A stretch of 64,000 nucleotides of DNA from Dictyobacter alpinus. GTDB taxonomy: Bacteria; Chloroflexota; Ktedonobacteria; Ktedonobacterales; Ktedonobacteraceae. The stretch covers positions 3,658,001-3,722,000 of the forward strand of contig NZ_BIFT01000001.1 of the NCBI RefSeq assembly GCF_003967575.1, in the 5' to 3' direction. Shown one piece after another: positions 54,621 to 63,225 of the stretch. The notes under the pieces were generated by a model that worked only from the letters and a program-made list of their open reading frames with translations, made no database searches and was not told the DNA's origin. The stretch's first letter is position 1. The number at the start of each line of letters is the position of its first letter. Position numbers and translations under genes: made by a program.

Positions 54621-56558
54621 TTAATGACCTGATATTTGTTGAAGGACCGTTGATGCCATCTGGTTGAGAGCAGCATTACGGATTTGCCCTTCCTTCTGCC
54701 ACTGTGTCAAATGGCGTCGATACATGTTGCTAATTGCTGAAGAATGTTTACCCGGCTGCTTCCATTTGCTTTCTCGCTTTTGTATATCTCGCCCTAAATG
54801 AATTAAAAATGATGTGTAGGAATGATAGATAAGCTCTGCCTGTGGATCCGACTCTTCTGCATGCATTCTGATAACTGTCTCAGCCCAGTTTCGTAAAAAA
54901 GATAATGCATCATCTACATGTGCTGTGACGATGGCATATTGAAAAAGTCTTGTAAGTATGTTTTTTATAGGATCGTCATGGAAGATCGCAGAAATGAAAA
55001 TATTGCAGTTTAACTCTACAATTTGTATTCGTTCAGTTGGTATTTGTTGTGTATAGGATTCTGGTGAGGCGATATCTCCATTGGAATGGGTAGTTGCTGC
55101 AAGTGTGAGAAAAAAGGCATCATTGACATTCTTTATGCACCACTCCCTCTGTTGGCGTTCATACTCTCTTGCTTTGAGATTGTTTGTCGCAGACCATTGA
55201 TCAATGGATTTTTCTGCTACGTCAGCAAGGCTGTGTAGCACTTTGCGGAGATGCCCTGACCAAACGAGGCTGATGTAAGTAGAGACACAGGCAGAAGAAA
55301 GAGTCTTTGTGCAATTGATATCGACTATTGGTAATCCTGATAGTAATTCATTCGTTTTTTTGAGAGCAATTTCTGGTGTTTCTCTACCAATAAAGCTATA
55401 TGCGTAGGCAATTGTGCGCCCGAGATCGATATTTACTTGTACCTTTGTTTCATTATATTGTTCTTCATAGATTTTGCTTGTCCATTTATCGATGATTGTA
55501 AGAACTGAGCCATTATGGTTTCCTGTCAACTGCCTATACTGCTCATTTTCATAAGCTCCAGCAAGTAGTGATGCAGCTCGTCGATATCCAACTGTTGAGC
55601 TTTGTTTGGCGAATTCGTAGGCTTGTGCTTTCAGCTGCTGCACGTTTTTTATGTGTAGTATGGCCCCTAGCGATTTTGCTGCTAACCAATAGTCGTACTC
55701 AGCATCGCGGTGTTTTGACCAGTCTTTTGCTTTCCGGAAAAAGAAATCGCCATAGTCACCTTTATTGATAAATTCTCTGCTGAGGAATGTAATGACTCGT
55801 GTGTTGAATTGTGATAGCCCAAAATTATCTGTATCAAGCCAATAAATGCAAGCAACTCCATTTGATTGGCGCATAAGTGTGTGTGTGTGTGTGCGCAGAT
55901 GACTTATTGAATGACGGTGCTGCTTCGGAAGTATCGAGAACGCCTCAGCTGGCGCTTGTGAGGATGTAATATAGTAGGATGTTATTTCATATTGCTTAAG
56001 TTCCTTATATAGAATTTCTGCTTGTTTAGAAATGATATGGGCAGGTGCTCCGTGGAGGATTGCAGTAGTAAATACATAATGTTGTTCATAGTCATCCAAT
56101 TCATAAAACCAGGTAGCTATCTCGTCCTCTGTGGATGGCATTGTGCTAATTTGATCTTCCAATGTTGTGTCGGTGAAGGCTATTTGTTGCCGTTGTTCAA
56201 ATGCTAAATCTTCCTTCAACGATTTTGCTGTGTCGCCTTCTATTTTGTTATCCCGCTTATTATCTGTATCACCTTGCTCAGCAATCTGATTGGCTCCATG
56301 GATGATATCGTTGTAGTAATTGCGATTGTAGTAATAATTATGATTGATGATGACATGTTGGTTATCTCCATTGGGCGCAATAATATTGCCCGATATGGTT
56401 TCTTGGCTGATAATTGTTTCCTTTGTAATCGGTTGGGAGGATTTTGTTTCAGTTGTATTTGTACTATACTCCTGAGATATCATTTCTTCTGTGTTCATTG
56501 TTGAATTGGTGTTTTGTTGCTCTTCAACTTCATTATTTGTATTTGTGTTTGCTGCCAT
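54621..56558 (-). CDS. 645-aa helical protein with N-terminal signalling-type motif
   Basis: A 645-residue protein from ATG 56558; GGGAG and AGG lie upstream, overlapping the previous gene's end. The first ~80 residues are Asn/Thr/Gln-rich and contain TISGNIIAPNGDNQHVIIN (54-72), which closely repeats the C-terminal motif of the neighbouring nucleosidase protein. The remaining ~500 residues are mostly alpha-helical and may be TPR-like (for example RRAASLLAGAYENEQYRQLT); no catalytic site was seen. It is second in the operon. It probably acts as a scaffold or sensor that contacts the nucleosidase protein through the shared motif. Confidence 0.65.
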   Translation of the reverse strand: MAANTNTNNEVEEQQNTNSTMNTEEMISQEYSTNTTETKSSQPITKETIISQETISGNIIAPNGDNQHVIINHNYYYNRNYYNDIIHGANQIAEQGDTDNKRDNKIEGDTAKSLKEDLAFEQRQQIAFTDTTLEDQISTMPSTEDEIATWFYELDDYEQHYVFTTAILHGAPAHIISKQAEILYKELKQYEITSYYITSSQAPAEAFSILPKQHRHSISHLRTHTHTLMRQSNGVACIYWLDTDNFGLSQFNTRVITFLSREFINKGDYGDFFFRKAKDWSKHRDAEYDYWLAAKSLGAILHIKNVQQLKAQAYEFAKQSSTVGYRRAASLLAGAYENEQYRQLTGNHNGSVLTIIDKWTSKIYEEQYNETKVQVNIDLGRTIAYAYSFIGRETPEIALKKTNELLSGLPIVDINCTKTLSSACVSTYISLVWSGHLRKVLHSLADVAEKSIDQWSATNNLKAREYERQQREWCIKNVNDAFFLTLAATTHSNGDIASPESYTQQIPTERIQIVELNCNIFISAIFHDDPIKNILTRLFQYAIVTAHVDDALSFLRNWAETVIRMHAEESDPQAELIYHSYTSFLIHLGRDIQKRESKWKQPGKHSSAISNMYRRHLTQWQKEGQIRNAALNQMASTVLQQISGH

Positions 56559-56576
56559 CAACCTGTAATCTCCCAA

Positions 56577-57515
56577 TTATGCGTCTTTCTCTCTACGTCG
56601 CTTTGAATGTTCTGTATAGTTGATGACGTTATGCCCATTATCTCCAATCGGTGCGATAATGTTGCCTGACGTTGTTTGTTGACGAATTGAAGATGTGGAT
56701 GTTGGGTTTGATAGTACTGATTCTGATGAACGACGATCAAATGCCCCTTGAAGTTCTGGTGGGGTAAGCTTTGAAAGAATTTCAAAAGCAAAAGCACTAG
56801 CATGATTGGCGGCGATTTCCTGAGAATTGTTTTTGTCAGTCACATTTTTATTATCAATGAGATCTGATATTCCTCTAATGATCAGTGCCTCAACATGTTG
56901 GTTGGCGCGCGTGGCTTGTAAGAAACCATAGCCTTCCATTTCAACTGCAATGGCGTCGCTATATTGTTTTCTGAGAAATTGGTAGGTAGCAGAACGCGTT
57001 GAATCAATGACTTTTTCACCAGCGGCAATAGCATCGACGAAGACACGTGGTTGTGGAGTAACGTTTGATTTGATTGATCTATTAAACCATACTGTATCGC
57101 GAGCCTCCTTCTGCGCTCGCTGTATCATACGATAGGTTGATTGACCAATCTCGGGTCTAGGGAGAAACGTCTTGCTGGCTTTACCAGACTCATACCCATA
57201 AACTTTTGTGGCTGCAACTACATCTCCAATTAGTACATCTTTGAGCCCACCAGCAATACCAACGAAGAGAACTACCTGTGGTTTAAAGTAATCTATGGCG
57301 CGACCTGCTTCAAAAGCAGCGTTAGCACTACCTTTGCGCGTTTCTGCAATGCCAACCTCCCAACGTCTATTAGATGCGAGAAATACTCCTCTTTCATAGA
57401 GGGTCCCTTCTGGATGAATTTCCTCTTGTAGATCCTTGAGATGGGCACGAATAGCCTGGTACTCAAGAGGAATTGCTGTCAGAATGACCGCATTAAGATT
57501 TGTTTGCTTATCCAA
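56577..57515 (-). CDS. Nucleosidase/phosphorylase effector with C-terminal Gly/Asn motif
   Basis: A 312-residue protein from TTG 57515 behind AAGGAG. Residues 1-250 form an MTAN/PNP-UDP fold: VVLFVGIAGGLKDVLIGDVV, VEMEGYGF (191-198) and the catalytic Asp218 in RGISDL. A disordered linker (255-280) leads to TTSGNIIAPIGDNGHNVIN (281-299) and a basic tail. The catalytic residues look intact, unlike the CHAT fusion copy. Related domains in conflict systems can deplete or cleave nucleotides. The C-terminal motif, shared with the next gene's protein, suggests signalling by motif pairing. First gene of the five-gene operon. Confidence 0.85.
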   Translation of the reverse strand: MDKQTNLNAVILTAIPLEYQAIRAHLKDLQEEIHPEGTLYERGVFLASNRRWEVGIAETRKGSANAAFEAGRAIDYFKPQVVLFVGIAGGLKDVLIGDVVAATKVYGYESGKASKTFLPRPEIGQSTYRMIQRAQKEARDTVWFNRSIKSNVTPQPRVFVDAIAAGEKVIDSTRSATYQFLRKQYSDAIAVEMEGYGFLQATRANQHVEALIIRGISDLIDNKNVTDKNNSQEIAANHASAFAFEILSKLTPPELQGAFDRRSSESVLSNPTSTSSIRQQTTSGNIIAPIGDNGHNVINYTEHSKRRREKDA

Positions 57516-57788
57516 TGTTTTACTCCTTATTCTTCTCCATATAATGCATAACTCTCTGCTTGATAAAAAACCTACACTTGATACACATCCTTTCAGGAGG
57601 TTTTATGTGCCATACTGTTTTTATATGTGTTTGATTGTTACGTATAATGTTTTTATGTACCACATTGATAAGCATACCGTATGTGAATGTAAGTGTGAAC
57701 TAGAAAGGATGGACATTTTCCAGACAGTTTCTGGACATTTCGCAGATCTTACTTTGTCTGTTTTATTGAGATGTTATGGGGGAATAGC
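57516..57788. promoter_or_regulatory. Divergent control region with direct and inverted repeats
   Basis: This 273-base spacer separates the nucleosidase operon from the STAND-WD40 gene. TGGACATTT occurs at 57710-57718 and 57732-57740 (22-base period, two helical turns), and TCCAGA-N5-TCTGGA lies at 57719-57735 between and across them. A TATAAT is at 57643-57648. This is a likely operator for an HTH protein such as the adjacent STAND regulator. Confidence 0.55.
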
Positions 57789-60700
57789 ATGAAGCAGAGT
57801 GAAAATTTCTCAACACGCTTAAGACAGGAACGTGAGCAGCGAGGTTGGTCTCAAGAAGTCCTTGCTGAGCGTTTGAAAACAAATGCAAAGACTATTTCTC
57901 GCTGGGAGCAGGGACGAAATCGCCCGCAGCCCTATCAGCGACAAGCGTTAAGCCAGCTCTTTGCAATGGATGTGGAAGAACTTGGTTTGGTTGATGAGGC
58001 TGCCTCCGTTAGTATTTTTGAGTACCAGGACTGGGGTGATGCACCACGTGGAGGCAATTTCTATGGACGTGCCCATCAATTGTATCTATTAGAACAAGCA
58101 ATAGTGGATCGGCAATGCAAGGTAGTTACAATTCTGGGCCTTGGAGGAATTGGCAAGACCTCGTTGTGTACAAAGGTTGCAGATAAGCTAGGAGGTTCCT
58201 TCGATTATGTGTTCTGGCGTTCTCTACAAAATGCTCCAACCATTGATCAATTTATGCGCCAATGTATTCGATTTTTAACGCAGGAGCAATATATCACTGT
58301 ACCTGAAAGTTTTGATGAGCAACAGCAACTCCTTTTGCGTTTTTTGAGGCACTCCCGTTGTTTGCTTATCTTGGACAATGTTGAGTCTATCATCGAAGAA
58401 GGACATTTAAACAGTCAATATCGTCAGGGGTTTAGTGCGTATGGAAGGTTGATACAAAGGATTGGTGAAACCCAACATCAGAGCTGTTTATTGTTGACCA
58501 GCCGTGAACAACCCAGGGAGATTGCTTTATTAGAAGGTGGTGCTTTTCCTGTGTATAAATTACACTTATCTGGGATTGCCTCTGATGAAGGTCAAGAATT
58601 GTTAAAGGAAAAGAAACTCGTAGGAACGCAGGAGGATTGGCATCAATTGACTGATTTTTACAATGGTAATCCTCTTGCGCTAAAACTCGTGTCAGATACA
58701 ATTAGAGAGATATTTGGTGGTGATATTGCGCTTTTTCTAGCAAGCGGTGAATTTTCCTTTGGATATGTTGAAGATTTAATCGCAGTGCAGTTTGAGCGTC
58801 TGACGCATCAAGAGTGTTGTATTCTGTATTGGCTGGCTGTTGAGCGTGAGCCAGTTTCTTTAGAAACCATTTGTGATGATATTGTTCCAACTGTGACTCG
58901 CAAGGATGTTATTTCTGCACTGGACTCTTTGCGAAGGCGTAATTTCATAGAGCTACGCTCGACTGCTAAGTTTACGCTACAGCCTGTGATCATGGAATAT
59001 GTCACAACGCATCTTATCGACGCTTTCTGTATAGCATTTACTGCTGAAAGCTCAGAGATGTGGAAGAACTATGTATTATTGAAGGCTCAGAGCAAAGATT
59101 TTATACGGGTAAGTCAGGAACATTTGATCTTTAATCCTCTTATTGAGCGCTTACTCTCTTTATTTGGAAAGAAGCAAGTGAGACAACGTTTATTGAGCAT
59201 GGTCATGCTACAGCGTAGTGAAGCCCCTTTACAGAGAAACTATTTGGCGAATAATGTGCTGAGAGTGCTGGCTTACTTGCAAGATGATTTGCGAGATATT
59301 GATTTTTCATACCTGGCCTTCAAACAAACATACTTTCAGGATATCCTTTTGCATTATACAAATTTCTCTCATGCCCACTTTACTTCCTCCATTTTTAAGA
59401 GCACTTTCAGTAATATATTATGCATTGCATACAATCCTCTAGATGACACTTTTGCCATGGGAACCGCCACTGGAGAAGTATGGATCTATGATGCTTTGAA
59501 CTGTGTTGCTCTTTCGCAATATACAGGACATACGGATGGTGTTTGGTCAGTTGCTTATAGCTCTGATGGCAGTGTACTAGCGAGTAGTAGTGATGATCAG
59601 AGTATACGCCTCTGGAATATAAGTACTGGGCGTTGTATCTGCGTGTTGCATGGGCATATGAATCGGGTGAGATCAGTAGCATTTAGTCCGGACCAACGCT
59701 ATTTAGTGAGTGGCAGCGATGACCGAACCGTGAAATTGTGGGATGTTGATACTCGAGAATGTATAGCAACATTCCAGGGACATCGAGATCGTGTCTGGTC
59801 AGTTGCTTACAGCCCTGAGGGTCAGTCAATTGTGACAGGAAGTACTGATGGTACCATTTGTGTGTGGGATGTAAAAAGTAGAAAGTGTGTCACTACATTA
59901 GTTGGACACACTGGTTGGGTGCGATCGGTGGCATATAGCCATAATGGGAAGTTTTTGGTAAGTGGAAGTGATGATCAAACTGTTCGTGTTTGGAGTGTGA
60001 AAGATGGTTCTTGTCTCCATACTCTCGTTGGTCATCGTAACCGTGTTTGGTCGGTCGCCTTTCATGTGGCTGATCAGATGCTTATTAGTAGTAGCGAGGA
60101 TCACTGCATTTGCCTATGGGATATGAATAGTGGTATGTGCTTACGAACATTACATGCTCACACAAGTGGTATACGTGCTATCGCCATAAGTTCTGATGGG
60201 AATTTGTTGGTAAGTGGTGGCGATGATCAGACAATTCGTATCTGGAATATGTACTCAGGGGTATGCCTCAAGACATTAACTGGATATGCTAATCGTGTTT
60301 GGTCAGTAGCTTTTCATCCAGAAATGCAGATGTTTATTAGTAGCTCAGAGGATCAGCGCCTACGCGTATGGAGAATGGTCACTGACAATACTGTGCCTGA
60401 GACGATGGACATTAAGCAGGGTAATGTCCATGGAGCCAGGTCGGTTGTGTTTAGTCCAGATGGCAAGTTGTATGCGAGCGCTGGGGAGGACCAGACTGTT
60501 CGCCTTTGGAATACCGATTCCAACTCTTGTGCGCATATTTTTAGGGGGCATACCAACTGGATTCGATCAGTTTCATTTAGTCCTGATGGTCAGTTTATCG
60601 TTAGTGGCGGAGAAGACAATACTGTAAAGGTATGGAGTATTCAGACCAAACAGTGTATCTTCTCGTTTGCTGAACATACGAGCTGGGTACGAACTGTTGC

Positions 60701-61271
60701 GTTTAGCCCATCTGGAAATGTTGTTGCTAGTGGAAGTGATGATAGTACAATTCGCCTTTGGGATCTGAAAACTGGCTCATGCAAATGGATATTCCAGGCT
60801 CACTCTGGTCGTGTTCGTTCACTTGTCTTTAGCCCAGATAACAAGATACTGGCTAGTTGTGGGGAGGATCAAAGGATATATCTTTGGGACCTTACTCAGG
60901 GACGCTTGCTTGCTGATTTGGATGGCCATAGGAGTTGGATACGAGCCCTCAGCTTTAATGTATCTGGAGCCTTACTGGCGAGTGCTGGTGATGATAAAGA
61001 TATATTTCTCTGGGACGTTGCAACTCGTGCTTGCCTTAAAAAATTACATGGACATAGCGCACGTGTACGAACCATAAGTTTTCATCAGCATCTGCCTCTT
61101 TTACTCAGTGGAAGTGATGATGGGACTATACGTCTATGGAACACTGAGACAGTTGAATGTGAGAATATATATGCTTGTGAAAAACCCTACGAAGGCATAA
61201 ATATCTCTGGTGTGACAGGATTAACGGATGCGCAAAAGGCCAGCCTTTTGCAATTAGGTGCTATTGAATAG
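57789..61271 (+). CDS. HTH - STAND (NB-ARC) - WD40 sensor protein
   Basis: A 1160-residue protein starting at ATG 57789 behind GGGGGA. The N-terminal XRE HTH (7-65) reads LRQEREQRGWSQEVLAERLK and TISRWEQGRNRPQP. A STAND/NB-ARC ATPase follows, with Walker A ILGLGGIGKTS (115-125) and Walker B CLLILDNVES (191-200), then a winged-helix and helical arm to about 530 that includes a pentapeptide-like stretch. Then 14 WD40 repeats run to about 1130 (SVAFSPDGxxxxSGSDDxTVRLWD type), enough for two seven-blade propellers. STAND sensors oligomerise on ligand binding. It is transcribed away from the nucleosidase-CHAT operon and probably both senses and regulates. Confidence 0.9.
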   Translation: MKQSENFSTRLRQEREQRGWSQEVLAERLKTNAKTISRWEQGRNRPQPYQRQALSQLFAMDVEELGLVDEAASVSIFEYQDWGDAPRGGNFYGRAHQLYLLEQAIVDRQCKVVTILGLGGIGKTSLCTKVADKLGGSFDYVFWRSLQNAPTIDQFMRQCIRFLTQEQYITVPESFDEQQQLLLRFLRHSRCLLILDNVESIIEEGHLNSQYRQGFSAYGRLIQRIGETQHQSCLLLTSREQPREIALLEGGAFPVYKLHLSGIASDEGQELLKEKKLVGTQEDWHQLTDFYNGNPLALKLVSDTIREIFGGDIALFLASGEFSFGYVEDLIAVQFERLTHQECCILYWLAVEREPVSLETICDDIVPTVTRKDVISALDSLRRRNFIELRSTAKFTLQPVIMEYVTTHLIDAFCIAFTAESSEMWKNYVLLKAQSKDFIRVSQEHLIFNPLIERLLSLFGKKQVRQRLLSMVMLQRSEAPLQRNYLANNVLRVLAYLQDDLRDIDFSYLAFKQTYFQDILLHYTNFSHAHFTSSIFKSTFSNILCIAYNPLDDTFAMGTATGEVWIYDALNCVALSQYTGHTDGVWSVAYSSDGSVLASSSDDQSIRLWNISTGRCICVLHGHMNRVRSVAFSPDQRYLVSGSDDRTVKLWDVDTRECIATFQGHRDRVWSVAYSPEGQSIVTGSTDGTICVWDVKSRKCVTTLVGHTGWVRSVAYSHNGKFLVSGSDDQTVRVWSVKDGSCLHTLVGHRNRVWSVAFHVADQMLISSSEDHCICLWDMNSGMCLRTLHAHTSGIRAIAISSDGNLLVSGGDDQTIRIWNMYSGVCLKTLTGYANRVWSVAFHPEMQMFISSSEDQRLRVWRMVTDNTVPETMDIKQGNVHGARSVVFSPDGKLYASAGEDQTVRLWNTDSNSCAHIFRGHTNWIRSVSFSPDGQFIVSGGEDNTVKVWSIQTKQCIFSFAEHTSWVRTVAFSPSGNVVASGSDDSTIRLWDLKTGSCKWIFQAHSGRVRSLVFSPDNKILASCGEDQRIYLWDLTQGRLLADLDGHRSWIRALSFNVSGALLASAGDDKDIFLWDVATRACLKKLHGHSARVRTISFHQHLPLLLSGSDDGTIRLWNTETVECENIYACEKPYEGINISGVTGLTDAQKASLLQLGAIE

Positions 61272-61894
61272 CTCTTGAAGCTTTGTATTCCAGAAGCCAG
61301 TGTTAGAGGGAAGAATCTCTCTTGATGTACTACGATAGACGTAGGGGCGTTTTGTCTCCTCATACTATTACAAAGCTATTTCTAAAGATGCATCTTATTA
61401 TCTTGCATCTTTAGAAATAGCTTTGTAATAGTATGGTGTCCCTCTTGGTAAAGTCTACATAAGCAATACGAACGGCCTCTCATGTATATGCTTGATAGCT
61501 CCACAGGAGCATATTGACCTTATGATTATTCGAACTAGTGATTTTCATTGCTTCATGTTTATGATTAAGATACTGTAAGAGACTACATTGAACGCGACAG
61601 GTAAGTGGCTTTATTTTTGCTAGTGATGTGTTTCTGGCGTAATATTTGTTACTATACATTTCAACAAGTTATTGGCACTATTTAGGAGCGTGTGAACTAT
61701 TTTATATTTCTATGAATCTTCGTTTTGTGCTCAGGGTACAGCCACGCTAAACGGTGGATGAGCTCAAAAAGATTTTGCGAGGTTGTTCCCCTGGCCGTTT
61801 TGGCTGATTGGGCTAGCCAATGGTTTGATCCGTTTTCGTCTTCGTTTTTTTAGTTCTGGCACGATCTTGTACGTTGTTGATACTTTTCTTTTTT
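61272..61894. other. Convergent intergenic region
   Basis: About 620 bases between the convergent STAND-WD40 and nucleosidase-EAD1 genes. It contains the perfect 32-bp hairpin described separately. The rest (61440-61890) shows no gene; a few short frames lack ribosome sites. Confidence 0.5.
61361..61435. repeat. Perfect 32-bp inverted repeat, 11-base loop
   Basis: Arms at 61361-61392 and 61404-61435 are exact reverse complements, starting CATACTATTACAAAGC and ending GCTTTGTAATAGTATG. The spacer is TCTTATTATCT. It lies between two convergent genes. No adjacent T-run gives a classic terminator, so a bidirectional transcription stop or a small palindromic mobile element are both possible. Confidence 0.85.
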
Positions 61895-63175
61895 CTACAG
61901 TATAGTGTTCTGGTCTCCGCTAATGATTGTACTTTCAGATACATTACCACCAATGACGATATTGCGCTCACTTGATGAAGAGAGTAAATTTGCGTTGGGA
62001 CGAACTTTCAGTGTAGCTGTTATTAGGTATTGGAGATACCCACGCCGATTTAGATAGGTGAGTAAGTTGTGACAACGGATTTCTTGTCCTTTACCTCCTA
62101 CTATGTCAAGATTCACCTTCAAATCAATTCCGTCATTTTTCAAGTCTTGCTCGATATCACTACATAGAAGTTCCAAATCATCTATAGTGAAAGCATCTAC
62201 CAGGACTTTTCTAAGTTTGTTAAGTTGAATATGAGATAGTTGGGACATAGTAGGCGATGCAGATTCTACTGGAATAGACTCAATCAAAGCTTTGGCATAG
62301 GCAGCAGCCACTGCGGCAGCGTATCCTTGCCATCTGTCATTTTTGTGTGAATCACTATAGTCACAGATACCTCGGATGAGAAGGTATCCGGTGCTACTAC
62401 TCATCCAAGTGGCAGCGGCAATTCCAGAACCTTCCATTTCGATAGCCCGAACGTTGTACTCATCGCGTAGGCGATCTCGAAGTTGTGGCTCTTTCAACAA
62501 CATATTCGAGGATCCGATCACGCCATAATGAAGCTTGGGTTGACCAGAAATACGCATTGTGTCTACAGGATGCGGTATAAGTTTATTTGGCTCGTGCGAA
62601 TCATAGAGTCTGTCAGTTGTATCTGATGGCCGTGTTGCGTTTTCGAGGGTGGTAGTCAAAGCAATATATTGTTCCCAGGGGCGTTCATTGCGGATTCTTC
62701 TCGCTTCTAATAAGCGTATTGCTTGTTGCAGGCGTGCAGATGGCGGAGGATCCGAGGCGCGCATAGTAAAACGCTTTTGTAATGGTTTTTTGCCCTGAGC
62801 AATCCGTTCAAACTTACCAAGGTCAAACTGGATTACCCCAGCATCTGTAGAAAGGACAATATCGCCAAGTTTAACATGCTTCTCTGGGTGCCCTGGGTCT
62901 GGCACCCCTCCTGCGATTCCAACCATCAATATGTCACTTACCTTGGGAAAGCTACGGAGGAGATTGCTAGAAACCGCTGTCGCTAAGTTGTTTCCCATCT
63001 TAGGTAACAATGTCGCTACAACTGGATGTGGACCGATCATACCTACTGTGTAGCGTACGGGGTCATTAGGAATCGCTATATCAAAAGGCTGGTTAAGCAT
63101 TACCTCAACAGCAGCGAATTCTTTTGGAAGAGCAGTGACGATAGCGAGTCGATATTGATTTACATTTATAACCAT
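61895..63175 (-). CDS. Nucleosidase-like protein with EAD1 domain and Gly/Asn tail
   Basis: A 426-residue protein from ATG 63175. Residues 1-300 form a larger MTAN/PNP-type fold: LMVGIAGGVPDPG, IEMEGSGIAAAT (245-256) and catalytic Asp272 in LIRGICDYSD. Residues about 316-396 match effector-associated domain 1 (LRKVLVDAFTIDDLELLCSD, then LLTYLNRRGYLQYLITATLK and RPNANL). The tail NIVIGGNVSESTIISGDQN (405-423) is Gly/Asn-rich. EADs recruit effectors to matching EADs on sensor proteases or NTPases in bacterial conflict systems. It is the third nucleosidase-type gene within 15 kb. A partner may lie in the upstream partial gene. Confidence 0.85.
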   Translation of the reverse strand: MVINVNQYRLAIVTALPKEFAAVEVMLNQPFDIAIPNDPVRYTVGMIGPHPVVATLLPKMGNNLATAVSSNLLRSFPKVSDILMVGIAGGVPDPGHPEKHVKLGDIVLSTDAGVIQFDLGKFERIAQGKKPLQKRFTMRASDPPPSARLQQAIRLLEARRIRNERPWEQYIALTTTLENATRPSDTTDRLYDSHEPNKLIPHPVDTMRISGQPKLHYGVIGSSNMLLKEPQLRDRLRDEYNVRAIEMEGSGIAAATWMSSSTGYLLIRGICDYSDSHKNDRWQGYAAAVAAAYAKALIESIPVESASPTMSQLSHIQLNKLRKVLVDAFTIDDLELLCSDIEQDLKNDGIDLKVNLDIVGGKGQEIRCHNLLTYLNRRGYLQYLITATLKVRPNANLLSSSSERNIVIGGNVSESTIISGDQNTIL

Positions 63176-63225
63176 TTTCTCTTTAATCTACCTTAATAAG
63201 TTGCTAAACAATGAAGGGATTTGCT

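Noticed and set aside
55870..55905. GT-rich microsatellite
   Set aside because: A short TG run within the 645-aa gene encoding alternating His-Thr; too short to treat as a separate element.
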